From the NCBI GenBank assembly GCA_039180225.1, contig JBCDDQ010000088.1, positions 1-16,360 of the forward strand: a DNA stretch of 16,360 bases, in the 5' to 3' direction. Every line of letters begins with the position of its first letter. Position 1 is the first letter of the stretch. The notes beneath the pieces are model-generated. The model ran no database searches, was not told where the DNA came from, and worked only from the letters and a program-made list of their open reading frames with translations. The DNA is from JAAEUE01 sp039180225 (GTDB lineage Bacteria > Pseudomonadota > Alphaproteobacteria > Rhizobiales > CAJQND01). Position numbers and translations under genes: made by a program. Shown one piece after another: positions 7,335 to 14,052 of the stretch.

Positions 7335-8666
7335 TCAGTCAGGAACCGTGAACACAAAGGGCTCATCCAGAGAACTCCCGCCGGGAACGGCGGAGATCAG
7401 ATCGCGCTCTTCCGTCTTGAGGCGCGAGAACATGGCGCTGGCCTTTTCGCGTATGGCATTCTCAAGAAGCCCCATGTCCGGCTGCGGCTGCGCGCCCGCG
7501 GCCTCGGCCACGAATTTCCGCCCGGAGCTATGGTGGAGCGTCACCCGGGCCCGCCATTCCTGCGGAAACCGCATGGAGATGTCCAAGCTGCGGGCCAAGG
7601 TGACCCGCTGACAGGCGCCGGCGAGGGTTTCGCGGGCTTTGGCTTCAAAGCACTCCAACGTCACCTCATCGAACATCATGGCCACAATTGCCGCGTACTG
7701 CAGGGAGAACATGGCCGTGCACAGATTGCTCACAACCGGTCGGTCGCACAGATCAATCGCCGCCTGATAGGTCTCGATCTCAACCCGTGAGAAGTTCTTC
7801 GGATCAAGCTCGTTGTCGAGGATCTCCTGGCGGATGGAGCGCAAGGCGCTGATGGTGGGGTAAGTGTGTCCGGATGTGGGCCATTGGCGCAGTGAGGTGG
7901 CGTGGATCTGCCACGGTGCGTCCGGGGTTTCCAGTACAGCATGTGGGCGACCGTCGGGGCAGGTGGCGGCAAACAGGCCCTTCGGGCTCTCCAGAACAAA
8001 GGCCGGACCTGTGAACCCCACGGTTGCCAGGGTAGCAGCAACGAGGCCGGCCTCCGCCGCGCGCCCGGCATGCAGGTGGATGGCATCCACCCCTTTGTCC
8101 AGATACTCCATAAAGCCGGCTGATTGGGTGCCGGCATTGCCAAGGGCATTGACGGTCTTGTCTTCATCCAGGCTCAGCAGTTCCGCAGCAGTCATGGCCG
8201 CGCCGAACGGGCCGATCGTGCCCACATTGTGCCAGGTGCGGTTATGGCCCGCGCCGGTGGCCTTGCCGATGCGGGTGACCGCTTCGTAGCCGTGCAGAAG
8301 TGCGGTGAGCACCTTGCGGGCGGGGAGATCTTGGCCAAGCGCCAGAAGGGCCGGCACTACCGTGCACCCGGGGTGGGTGGAGGAGGGCACATGCACATCG
8401 TCCAACTGCACCACATGGCCCAGAGCACCGTTGAGGAAGCCACCGCGGGCCGGGTCCAGCTGTTGCGGGCCCTGTTCGCCGGCCGGATCGCGCAATGCCT
8501 CCCCCCAAAACAGGAGTTTGCGTCCGGTCTCACTGTGACGGCCGGCCATAATGTTCAGCACACCGTCCACCAGGAAAAGGTGTGCGAGCTTCAAATCTTC
8601 ATCTGTAACCGGCTTGCTTCGGATGAGTTCCGTCAGCCTCGCGGTCAAGGAGCGCCGTTCTGCCAT
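7335..8666 (-). CDS. MmgE/PrpD family protein (2-methylcitrate dehydratase-like)
   Basis: A 443-residue member of the MmgE/PrpD superfamily, which holds 2-methylcitrate dehydratase, cis-aconitate decarboxylase and iminodisuccinate epimerase. Visible from the ATG: LDDVHVPSSTHPG at 88-100, the usual acidic/His pattern; GHNRTWHNVGTIGPFGAAMTAAELL (140-164), matching the GxHxTxxxGxxGAA core; HLHAGRAAEAGLVAATLA at 197-214; and WPTSGHTYPTISAL near 262-275 in place of the usual YPxCxxxHxxIDA. The reaction cannot be assigned. Context argues against propionate breakdown: no prpB or prpC adjoins it, and hyuA-hyuB follow. The start is ATG at 8666 or GTG one codon earlier (8669); neither has a strong ribosome-binding site. 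The nearest GAGGG lies about 22 bases upstream. As first gene of the operon it probably follows the promoter in the 8670-8828 gap. Confidence 0.9.
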   Translation of the reverse strand: MAERRSLTARLTELIRSKPVTDEDLKLAHLFLVDGVLNIMAGRHSETGRKLLFWGEALRDPAGEQGPQQLDPARGGFLNGALGHVVQLDDVHVPSSTHPGCTVVPALLALGQDLPARKVLTALLHGYEAVTRIGKATGAGHNRTWHNVGTIGPFGAAMTAAELLSLDEDKTVNALGNAGTQSAGFMEYLDKGVDAIHLHAGRAAEAGLVAATLATVGFTGPAFVLESPKGLFAATCPDGRPHAVLETPDAPWQIHATSLRQWPTSGHTYPTISALRSIRQEILDNELDPKNFSRVEIETYQAAIDLCDRPVVSNLCTAMFSLQYAAIVAMMFDEVTLECFEAKARETLAGACQRVTLARSLDISMRFPQEWRARVTLHHSSGRKFVAEAAGAQPQPDMGLLENAIREKASAMFSRLKTEERDLISAVPGGSSLDEPFVFTVPD

Positions 8667-8691
8667 CACTAAAAAGGTGTCTTCAAGGTCC

Positions 8692-8745
8692 CTCGTTTAC
8701 CAAAAGGGCGGATTTTAATGTTTCCGTCAACGACTTGTTTACCAA
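8692..8745. repeat. Pair of 12-base direct repeats in the divergent promoter region
   Basis: CTCGTTTACCAA (8692-8703) and CTTGTTTACCAA (8734-8745) agree at 11 of 12 positions and start exactly 42 bases apart, about four helical turns, so both would face the same side of the DNA. They lie between the MmgE/PrpD gene and the divergent rlpA. A regulator binding both is an inference; short repeats of this kind also arise by chance in a region this size. Confidence 0.35.
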
Positions 8746-8828
8746 CCCCCGCGATGGTTTGAGGCAAGTGGGGCCAATCTGCGGCCGTTGGGCGACAGCC
8801 GTCCGTGTAGTTGTGTGAGTTGCGTATC

Positions 8829-9845
8829 ATGAGTCAAAGCTGGACCGACGGTCTTTACGATACGGCTATAGACCGAATTTCCTCATTATCAAAAGCAGTG
8901 CCTGTCATCATCGGCTTGTCCGTGGCGCTCGCCTTGCCAGGATGCAGCGGCAAGAGCGGCAAAAAGACCGCCGATCTATTCGCAGGTCAGGGCAGTCCCG
9001 TCTACCCTGGAAAGGGCCCATTGCCCAAGGGCGGTGGCCGGCGCCATATCGGCAAGCCCTATACCATTAACGGAAAACGCTACTATCCCAAAGATGTTGC
9101 GTCTTATGAGCGAGTTGGCGTTGCCTCTTGGTATGGACCGAAGTTCCACCGCCGCATGACGTCGAATGGCGAATGGTTCGATATGCATGATCTGACCGCG
9201 GCCCACACCACGCTGCCGCTGCCCAGTTATGTAAAGGTCACCAATCTGGCAAACGGCAAGGAAGCGGTGCTGCGCGTAAATGACCGTGGTCCGTTTGCGC
9301 ACAATCGTCTCATTGATCTGTCCAAGCGCAGCTCGGAAATTCTGGGCTTCAAGGGCAAAGGCACGCAGAAGGTGAAGGTGGAGTACCTTGGAAAGGCGCC
9401 GTTGGAGCACGACGGCGCCCACTTGGCGGCCATGAACCGCAAACACCTGCGCTCTGGCGATTATACCCGTGTCGCGTCCGCCATGAGGTATCCGCGCGGC
9501 GCCAGCACCCAGTTTGCCAGCGCTGAACCTGAGCTCGCGCGCCAGCCCATTCAAGCCCGGGCCCAGCCGGTGGTCGCGCAGGCGACCCCAACCGTTCCAG
9601 TGCCGGTGAGCGTGAACGGAGGTTACTTTGTGCAGGCTGCGTCCTTCTCCAACGTGGACAATGCCGAACGCGCCAAATATGCGTTGGGCTCGCTTGGGCC
9701 GGTCTCCGTAAGCCCTGTGACCGTGGGTCTAAACACCTACTACCGCGTGCGCGTTGGGCCGCTGGACAATGAAGACTTCGCCTATGAGATAGCTGATCTG
9801 GTGCGCGCGCAAGGCATGCACGGTGCGCGGGTGGTTGCCGACTAA
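8829..9845 (+). CDS. rlpA: RlpA-type septal lytic transglycosylase lipoprotein with SPOR domain
   Basis: RlpA cleaves glycan strands lacking stem peptides (denuded peptidoglycan) at the septum. The 338-residue protein has a long charged N-region, a hydrophobic segment and a lipobox ending LPGC, so Cys39 would be lipidated. The double-psi beta-barrel domain covers about 96-187 (GVASWYG, NGEWFDM, TAAHTTLP, RVNDRGP). Glu115, His126 and Asp152 have the same spacing as the E120/H131/D157 set I recall for Pseudomonas RlpA. A Pro/Ala/Gln-rich linker leads to a SPOR domain at about 264-338 (YFVQAASF...YYRVRVGPL). The ATG at 8829 has GTGAG nine bases upstream; a TTG at 8811 in frame is possible. Many alphaproteobacteria have rlpA followed by dacA and tmk; here it converges on another SPOR gene, their stop codons overlapping. 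Codon use is unremarkable. Confidence 0.93.
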   Translation: MSQSWTDGLYDTAIDRISSLSKAVPVIIGLSVALALPGCSGKSGKKTADLFAGQGSPVYPGKGPLPKGGGRRHIGKPYTINGKRYYPKDVASYERVGVASWYGPKFHRRMTSNGEWFDMHDLTAAHTTLPLPSYVKVTNLANGKEAVLRVNDRGPFAHNRLIDLSKRSSEILGFKGKGTQKVKVEYLGKAPLEHDGAHLAAMNRKHLRSGDYTRVASAMRYPRGASTQFASAEPELARQPIQARAQPVVAQATPTVPVPVSVNGGYFVQAASFSNVDNAERAKYALGSLGPVSVSPVTVGLNTYYRVRVGPLDNEDFAYEIADLVRAQGMHGARVVAD

Positions 9846-10540
9846 GGCTTGAGCGTCCTCAAGGCCGGCGCTTTGGACGGTTGTTGCGCCAGGTTCTGAG
9901 CCAACGGCGATCCCAGCTCCTGCGAGACCTCACAGAAGCGCTTATTGGTTTTCAGCCGCGCGCACCGCAGCCTCGCTTCGTTCTGTGAGGAGAGAGGGCC
10001 GGCGATCAGCCTGTAGAGGGTGCCGCCGGAGGACGAACGCACCGCCTTGGCATGTGCGGTCAGCTCACCCAGAAGCGTCTTTTCAAGCTTTTGCAAAGAT
10101 GCCCAGCCTTTGGCGAGCGCCACCGGATCGCGGAAGGTGGCCAAGTGCAATCCGACCCCACGTTCAGAGCCGCTGGGCCGCACCGGCACCGTCAAGGCAT
10201 TGTTTTGGCGGCGGGTCGATTGTGGCGCCGCGGCGGCTCTGGCTGCATTGGGAATTGAGGCGGTGGTGAACTCCGTGCGTTCGGTCAGTTGCCTCACGGT
10301 GCGGCTCAGAGCGACGTTTTGGGACTGAACGGCCCGAAGTTCTGATTCCAACGCCAGTATGCGCTTATTCAGCTGGCCAATTTGGTTGTAAACAACCTCA
10401 CTGTTGATCTTTTGCTCCTCAGCCCGATCGCGCAGAGTGCTGGATTCTGCGAGCAGCACATCCGGCGACGGGCCGAGGCTACGGTAAATGGCCAACCCAA
10501 TCACGGCGCAGAAAGCCAGCACGATGCTCACGTAATGCAA
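9842..10540 (-). CDS. Membrane-anchored coiled-coil protein with C-terminal SPOR domain
   Basis: A 232-residue protein of unknown specific function. One membrane helix at 3-19 (YVSIVLAFCAVIGLAIY), little cytoplasmic tail, a heptad-like coiled coil at about 30-90 (Glu/Gln/Leu-rich), an Ala/Pro/Arg linker, then a SPOR-like domain at about 128-206 (GVGLHLATF, LYRLIAGPL). Two cysteines in CARLKTNKRFC resemble a disulfide-bonded pair seen in some SPOR domains. It likely sits in the inner membrane with the SPOR domain in the periplasm, where it could bind septal glycan; the coiled coil suggests an oligomer or a divisome partner. The start is TTG at 10540 with GGAG six bases before it; GTG at 10531 is the alternative. 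Its stop overlaps the rlpA stop on the other strand. The SPOR call is by pattern and is weaker than for rlpA. Confidence 0.82.
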   Translation of the reverse strand: MHYVSIVLAFCAVIGLAIYRSLGPSPDVLLAESSTLRDRAEEQKINSEVVYNQIGQLNKRILALESELRAVQSQNVALSRTVRQLTERTEFTTASIPNAARAAAAPQSTRRQNNALTVPVRPSGSERGVGLHLATFRDPVALAKGWASLQKLEKTLLGELTAHAKAVRSSSGGTLYRLIAGPLSSQNEARLRCARLKTNKRFCEVSQELGSPLAQNLAQQPSKAPALRTLKP

Positions 10541-10546
10541 GTAAGG

Positions 10547-10550
10547 CTCC
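10547..10550 (-). promoter_or_regulatory. Ribosome-binding site deciding a TTG start
   Basis: GGAG on the minus strand, six bases before the TTG at 10540. It would be fifteen bases from the GTG at 10531, so it favours the TTG start of the SPOR protein. Confidence 0.55.
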
Positions 10551-10562
10551 GAAACAGTTTTC

Positions 10563-10583
10563 GGCGGAACGCCGCCAGTTTTT
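10563..10583 (+). terminator. Possible intrinsic terminator (GC hairpin plus five T) antisense to the SPOR gene leader
   Basis: ggcgg-aacg-ccgcc followed by AGTTTTT forms a 5-bp GC stem with a T-run on the plus strand. It could stop transcripts that read through from rlpA across the convergent SPOR gene. On the minus strand the same hairpin sits about 22 bases before the TTG start and could act in the leader. The stem is short and the call is weak. Confidence 0.3.
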
Positions 10584-10721
10584 GCGCAAACGCGCCCCGG
10601 TCGCCTCAGTGCGAATCAGGAGCAGAGATGTGCCTAAACTGAAGTAACCGCGCTGCTTCGTCAAACGTCCGATAGCCCGATGGGCACTTGCCACTTTCTT
10701 AAACTTCCTGCGGCACAAAAG

Positions 10722-10750
10722 TTGCAACATTCTGGGTCTATTCGAATGAT
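10722..10750 (+). promoter_or_regulatory. Candidate promoter for glmU-glmS
   Basis: TTGCAA at 10722-10727 and AATGAT at 10745-10750, separated by 17 bases, match the sigma-70 consensus at four of six positions each and lie 64 bases before the glmU ATG. The rest of the 274-base gap (10541-10814) holds the divergent SPOR-gene leader and no convincing gene. Confidence 0.3.
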
Positions 10751-10814
10751 AAAACTACTGACCGGCCGGACGGCTGTGCTAAAGCAGCCCGGCACAACTT
10801 AGAAGAGCTTTCGC

Positions 10815-12140
10815 ATGGGATCAGCTGCATACATTGTCCTGGCCGCCGGCATGGGCACGCGCATGAAGTCTTCGCTGCCGAAAGTGCTTCATAAAATTGC
10901 CGGTCGCTCGCTGCTTGCACACGTGTTGGCCGGTGTTCAGCAGGTCGAACCGGCCGAAGTGGTCGTTGTGGTGGGCCCGGACATGGATGCGGTGGCTGAA
11001 GAGGCGCTGAAAGCCTCTCCAGACACGAAAATAGCCGTGCAAACCGAACGGTTGGGCACAGCAGATGCTGCCCGTGTGGCTTTGCCGGAAATTGAAGGAT
11101 TTGAGGGTCCGGTTCTCGTCCTTTTTGGCGATACGCCTCTGATCACAGCAGAGACGCTTGCCGCAATGAGAGACCGGATTACCGATGGTGCCGATCTTGC
11201 GGCTCTTGGTTTTGAGGCGGCCAATCCGACCGGTTACGGCCGGCTGCTGCGCGATAGCGGGGGGAACCTAACGGCTATTCGCGAGGAGAAGGACGCATCA
11301 GATGAAGAGCGCAAAGTGACCCTTTGCAACTCAGGTGTCATGTCGTTCCAGGCCACGGCGCTCACCAACCTGATCGGCCGGATTGACAACCACAATTCTC
11401 AGAACGAGTTCTATCTCACCGACGCGGTGGAATTGGCGGCCGCAGATGGCCTCAAAGTCGGCGTTGCCACATGTCCCGAAGATGAAGTGATGGGCATCAA
11501 CGATCGGGTGCAGCTGGCCGAAGCTGAGGCGATCACGCAAAACCGGCTGCGCCGAGAGGCCATGCTGGGTGGCGCCACGTTGGTCGCCCCTGAGAGCACG
11601 TTTCTCAGCGCCGACACCCGCCTGGGCAGCGACGTGGTCGTTGAGCCCCATGTTGTGTTTGGACCAGGTGTCGTGGTTGAGCATGGCGCTCATATTTTCA
11701 GTTTCTCCCAAATTGAAGATGCCATCGTTCGGGAAAATGCCTTGATTGGGCCTTACGCGCGCCTGAGACCTGGTGCTGATATTGGCCAAGGCAGCAAGGT
11801 GGGGAATTTTGTTGAGGTGAAGAAGGCGGTGCTTGAGGCGGGAGCAAAGGTCAATCACCTGACCTATATTGGCGATGCCCGTGTGGGCGAGAACGCCAAT
11901 GTGGGGGCCGGTACGATCACCTGTAACTATGATGGCACCTCCAAGCATCACACAGATATCGGTGCAGGGGCCTTTATCGGGTCCAACAGCGCCCTGGTTG
12001 CACCGGTGAGCATCGGCGATGGCGCCTATGTGGGGTCTGGCAGTGTAATCAGTAAGGATGTGAAGCCCGGGTCTCTTGCTGTCTCCAGGGCGAGGCAGGT
12101 GGAGAAAGAGAACTGGGCCTCAGGCAAGTTGAAGAAATAG
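10815..12140 (+). CDS. glmU: Bifunctional GlcNAc-1-P uridyltransferase / GlcN-1-P acetyltransferase
   Basis: Makes UDP-GlcNAc in two cytoplasmic steps: acetylates glucosamine-1-phosphate with acetyl-CoA, then adds UMP from UTP. The 441-residue protein is slightly shorter than E. coli GlmU (456). The N-terminal nucleotidyltransferase carries LAAGMGTRMKSSLPKVLH (9-26), GDTPLI at 105-110 with the metal-binding aspartate, and NSQNEFYLTDAV at 194-205. The C-terminal left-handed beta-helix of hexapeptide repeats (about 252-430) has VNHLTYIGDA (346-355), where His348 corresponds to the catalytic base (H363 in E. coli), and NVGAGTITCNYDG (362-374). The ATG follows AAGAG by seven bases. glmS follows after 23 bases with its own ribosome-binding site, so the two probably form one operon supplying peptidoglycan and lipopolysaccharide precursors. 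Confidence 0.97.
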   Translation: MGSAAYIVLAAGMGTRMKSSLPKVLHKIAGRSLLAHVLAGVQQVEPAEVVVVVGPDMDAVAEEALKASPDTKIAVQTERLGTADAARVALPEIEGFEGPVLVLFGDTPLITAETLAAMRDRITDGADLAALGFEAANPTGYGRLLRDSGGNLTAIREEKDASDEERKVTLCNSGVMSFQATALTNLIGRIDNHNSQNEFYLTDAVELAAADGLKVGVATCPEDEVMGINDRVQLAEAEAITQNRLRREAMLGGATLVAPESTFLSADTRLGSDVVVEPHVVFGPGVVVEHGAHIFSFSQIEDAIVRENALIGPYARLRPGADIGQGSKVGNFVEVKKAVLEAGAKVNHLTYIGDARVGENANVGAGTITCNYDGTSKHHTDIGAGAFIGSNSALVAPVSIGDGAYVGSGSVISKDVKPGSLAVSRARQVEKENWASGKLKK

Positions 12141-12163
12141 GGTCAAGCGAAGGAAGCATTGTC

Positions 12164-13981
12164 ATGTGCGGGATTGTTGGAATTCTGGGAACCGGTGAAG
12201 TGGCGCCCGACATTCTGTCTGCTCTGAAGCGGCTGGAATATCGCGGCTACGATTCCGCCGGCATCGCCACCCTGGTGGACGGAAAGATCGAACGGCGCAG
12301 AGCCCCCGGCAAGCTGTTCAACCTGGAACAGGTGATGTCGGACAGTCCGCTCACCGGCTCATCCGGTATTGGCCACACCCGCTGGGCCACCCATGGCGCG
12401 CCGACCAAAGGCAACGCCCATCCGCACCACGCCGGTCACGTGGCGATCGTCCATAATGGCATCATTGAGAATTACCGCGAGCTTCAGGACAGCCTTGCCG
12501 CCAAAGGCGTCACATTCGCCACGGAGACCGATACCGAAGTGGTGGCGCACTTGATTACTGCTGAACTGGAAGCCGGCAAAACGGCCCGCCAAGCGGTTCC
12601 GGCCGTCCTCAACCGCCTGGAAGGTGCCTTTGCCTTTGCCATTCTGTTTGAGGGCCAGGACGATCTGATGGTGGCCGCGCGGAAGGGCAGCCCCCTGGCG
12701 ATCGGGTACGGCGATGCGCAGGTTTTTGTAGGCTCTGATGCGACAGCTCTTGCCCCCTTCACCAACCGGGTGAGCTATTTGGAAGATGGCGATTGGGCAT
12801 TGTTGACCCGCTCATCGGTTGAGATTTTCGACGACAAGGGCGATCCGGTGAAACGTGCTGAGCACTTCACCCAGCTGTCAGGTGCGCTCGTGGACAAGGG
12901 GAGCCACCGGCATTTCATGGCCAAAGAGATTGCCGAGCAGCCCGAAGTGATTGGCCATACCATGAGCGAGTACGTGAACCTCGCAGACCGGGTTGTGGAC
13001 TTGCCGGCGAACCTGCCGTTCGACTTCGCCAACTTAAACCGGCTCACCATTACGGCCTGCGGAACCGCGTTCTATGCCGGCCTGGTGGCCAAGCATTGGT
13101 TTGAGCATTACGCGCGCCTGCCGGTCGATGTGGATGTGGCCTCTGAATTCAGATACCGCGAGCCGCCCCTGAGCGAGGGCGGCCTGTCCATTGTGATCTC
13201 CCAGTCGGGCGAGACGGCCGATACCCTGGCAGCGCTGAGATACAGCAAGTCGCAAGGCCAGCACACGGCGGCCATTGTGAATGTGCGGGAATCCACGATT
13301 GCGCGGGAATCCGACTGCATACTGCCGACTTTCGCGGGACCGGAAATAGGTGTGGCTTCCACGAAAGCCTTCACCTGCCAGCTGACCGTGCTGGCGTGTC
13401 TGGCGATTGCCGCGGCCCGGGCTCGCGGCACCATCGATACGGACCGTGAAAAGGCATTGGTGAGTGCGCTGGTGGAAACGCCCAGACATATTGCTGAGAT
13501 CCTCCATCTTGAGCCGCACATTTCAGAAGTGGCGCACAAGATTGCTGGTGCCCGCGACGTGCTGTATCTGGGCCGGGGCGTGAACTATCCCATCGCCTTG
13601 GAAGGGGCGCTGAAGCTTAAAGAGATCTCATACATCCATGCAGAAGGCTATGCGGCTGGTGAGCTGAAGCATGGCCCGATTGCGCTGATTGATGATCAGG
13701 TACCGGTGGTGGTGATAGCACCGCGCGATGAGCTCTATGAGAAGACGATTTCCAACATGCAAGAAGTGGCCGCGCGTGGCGGGCGCATCGTGTTGATCAG
13801 TGACGACAGCGGCAATGGGGATGGTGAGTTTGAGCGGATTCTTATTCCGAGCGCTGATCCGTTCATCAATCCGCTGCTCTATTCCGTGCCGGTTCAGCTG
13901 TTGGCGTATCATGCCGCAGTGTTCATGGGAACGGACGTGGATCAGCCCCGGAATCTGGCAAAATCGGTGACCGTGGAATAG
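12164..13981 (+). CDS. glmS: Glutamine--fructose-6-phosphate aminotransferase (isomerizing)
   Basis: Converts fructose-6-phosphate and glutamine to glucosamine-6-phosphate and glutamate, the first step to UDP-GlcNAc. The 605-residue protein begins MCGIVGILG; Cys2 becomes the N-terminal nucleophile after Met removal. The glutaminase domain covers about 1-225 with RWATHGAPT and HNGIIENYREL. Two SIS sugar-phosphate isomerase domains follow (TACGTAFYAGLVAKHW and SQSGETADTLAALRYSK in the first; EGYAAGELKHGPIALID in the second). The C-terminal tail ends LAKSVTVE and carries the active-site lysine. The ribosome-binding site AAGGAAG (12150-12156) is seven bases before ATG. It is the last gene of the glmU-glmS pair and is followed by an intrinsic terminator. 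The 23-base leader is too short for a glmS ribozyme. Confidence 0.97.
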   Translation: MCGIVGILGTGEVAPDILSALKRLEYRGYDSAGIATLVDGKIERRRAPGKLFNLEQVMSDSPLTGSSGIGHTRWATHGAPTKGNAHPHHAGHVAIVHNGIIENYRELQDSLAAKGVTFATETDTEVVAHLITAELEAGKTARQAVPAVLNRLEGAFAFAILFEGQDDLMVAARKGSPLAIGYGDAQVFVGSDATALAPFTNRVSYLEDGDWALLTRSSVEIFDDKGDPVKRAEHFTQLSGALVDKGSHRHFMAKEIAEQPEVIGHTMSEYVNLADRVVDLPANLPFDFANLNRLTITACGTAFYAGLVAKHWFEHYARLPVDVDVASEFRYREPPLSEGGLSIVISQSGETADTLAALRYSKSQGQHTAAIVNVRESTIARESDCILPTFAGPEIGVASTKAFTCQLTVLACLAIAAARARGTIDTDREKALVSALVETPRHIAEILHLEPHISEVAHKIAGARDVLYLGRGVNYPIALEGALKLKEISYIHAEGYAAGELKHGPIALIDDQVPVVVIAPRDELYEKTISNMQEVAARGGRIVLISDDSGNGDGEFERILIPSADPFINPLLYSVPVQLLAYHAAVFMGTDVDQPRNLAKSVTVE

Positions 13982-13999
13982 TGCCTAACAAACCTTGTA

Positions 14000-14028
14000 A
14001 GCTGTGTTGAAAATAACACAGCTGTTTT
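14000..14028 (+). terminator. Intrinsic terminator after glmS
   Basis: A perfect 9-bp stem, agctgtgtt (14000-14008) with aacacagct (14015-14023), encloses a 6-base loop (gaaaat) and is followed by GTTTTA. It lies 18 bases past the glmS stop and 24 bases before the TPR-SPOR gene. The T-run is short (four), so some read-through is likely. Confidence 0.75.
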
Positions 14029-14052
14029 AGCGTTCATTAACCGAAACTGCCG

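Noticed and set aside
10479..10730. 83-codon minus-strand frame with an ATG start overlapping the 5' end of the SPOR gene
   Set aside because: It overlaps the SPOR gene membrane helix in another frame, lacks any domain pattern and has basic, shadow-like composition. A short leader peptide cannot be fully excluded.
12141..12163. glmS ribozyme/riboswitch before glmS
   Set aside because: The gap to glmU is only 23 bases and holds a plain ribosome-binding site; glmS ribozymes are far longer and found in Gram-positive bacteria.
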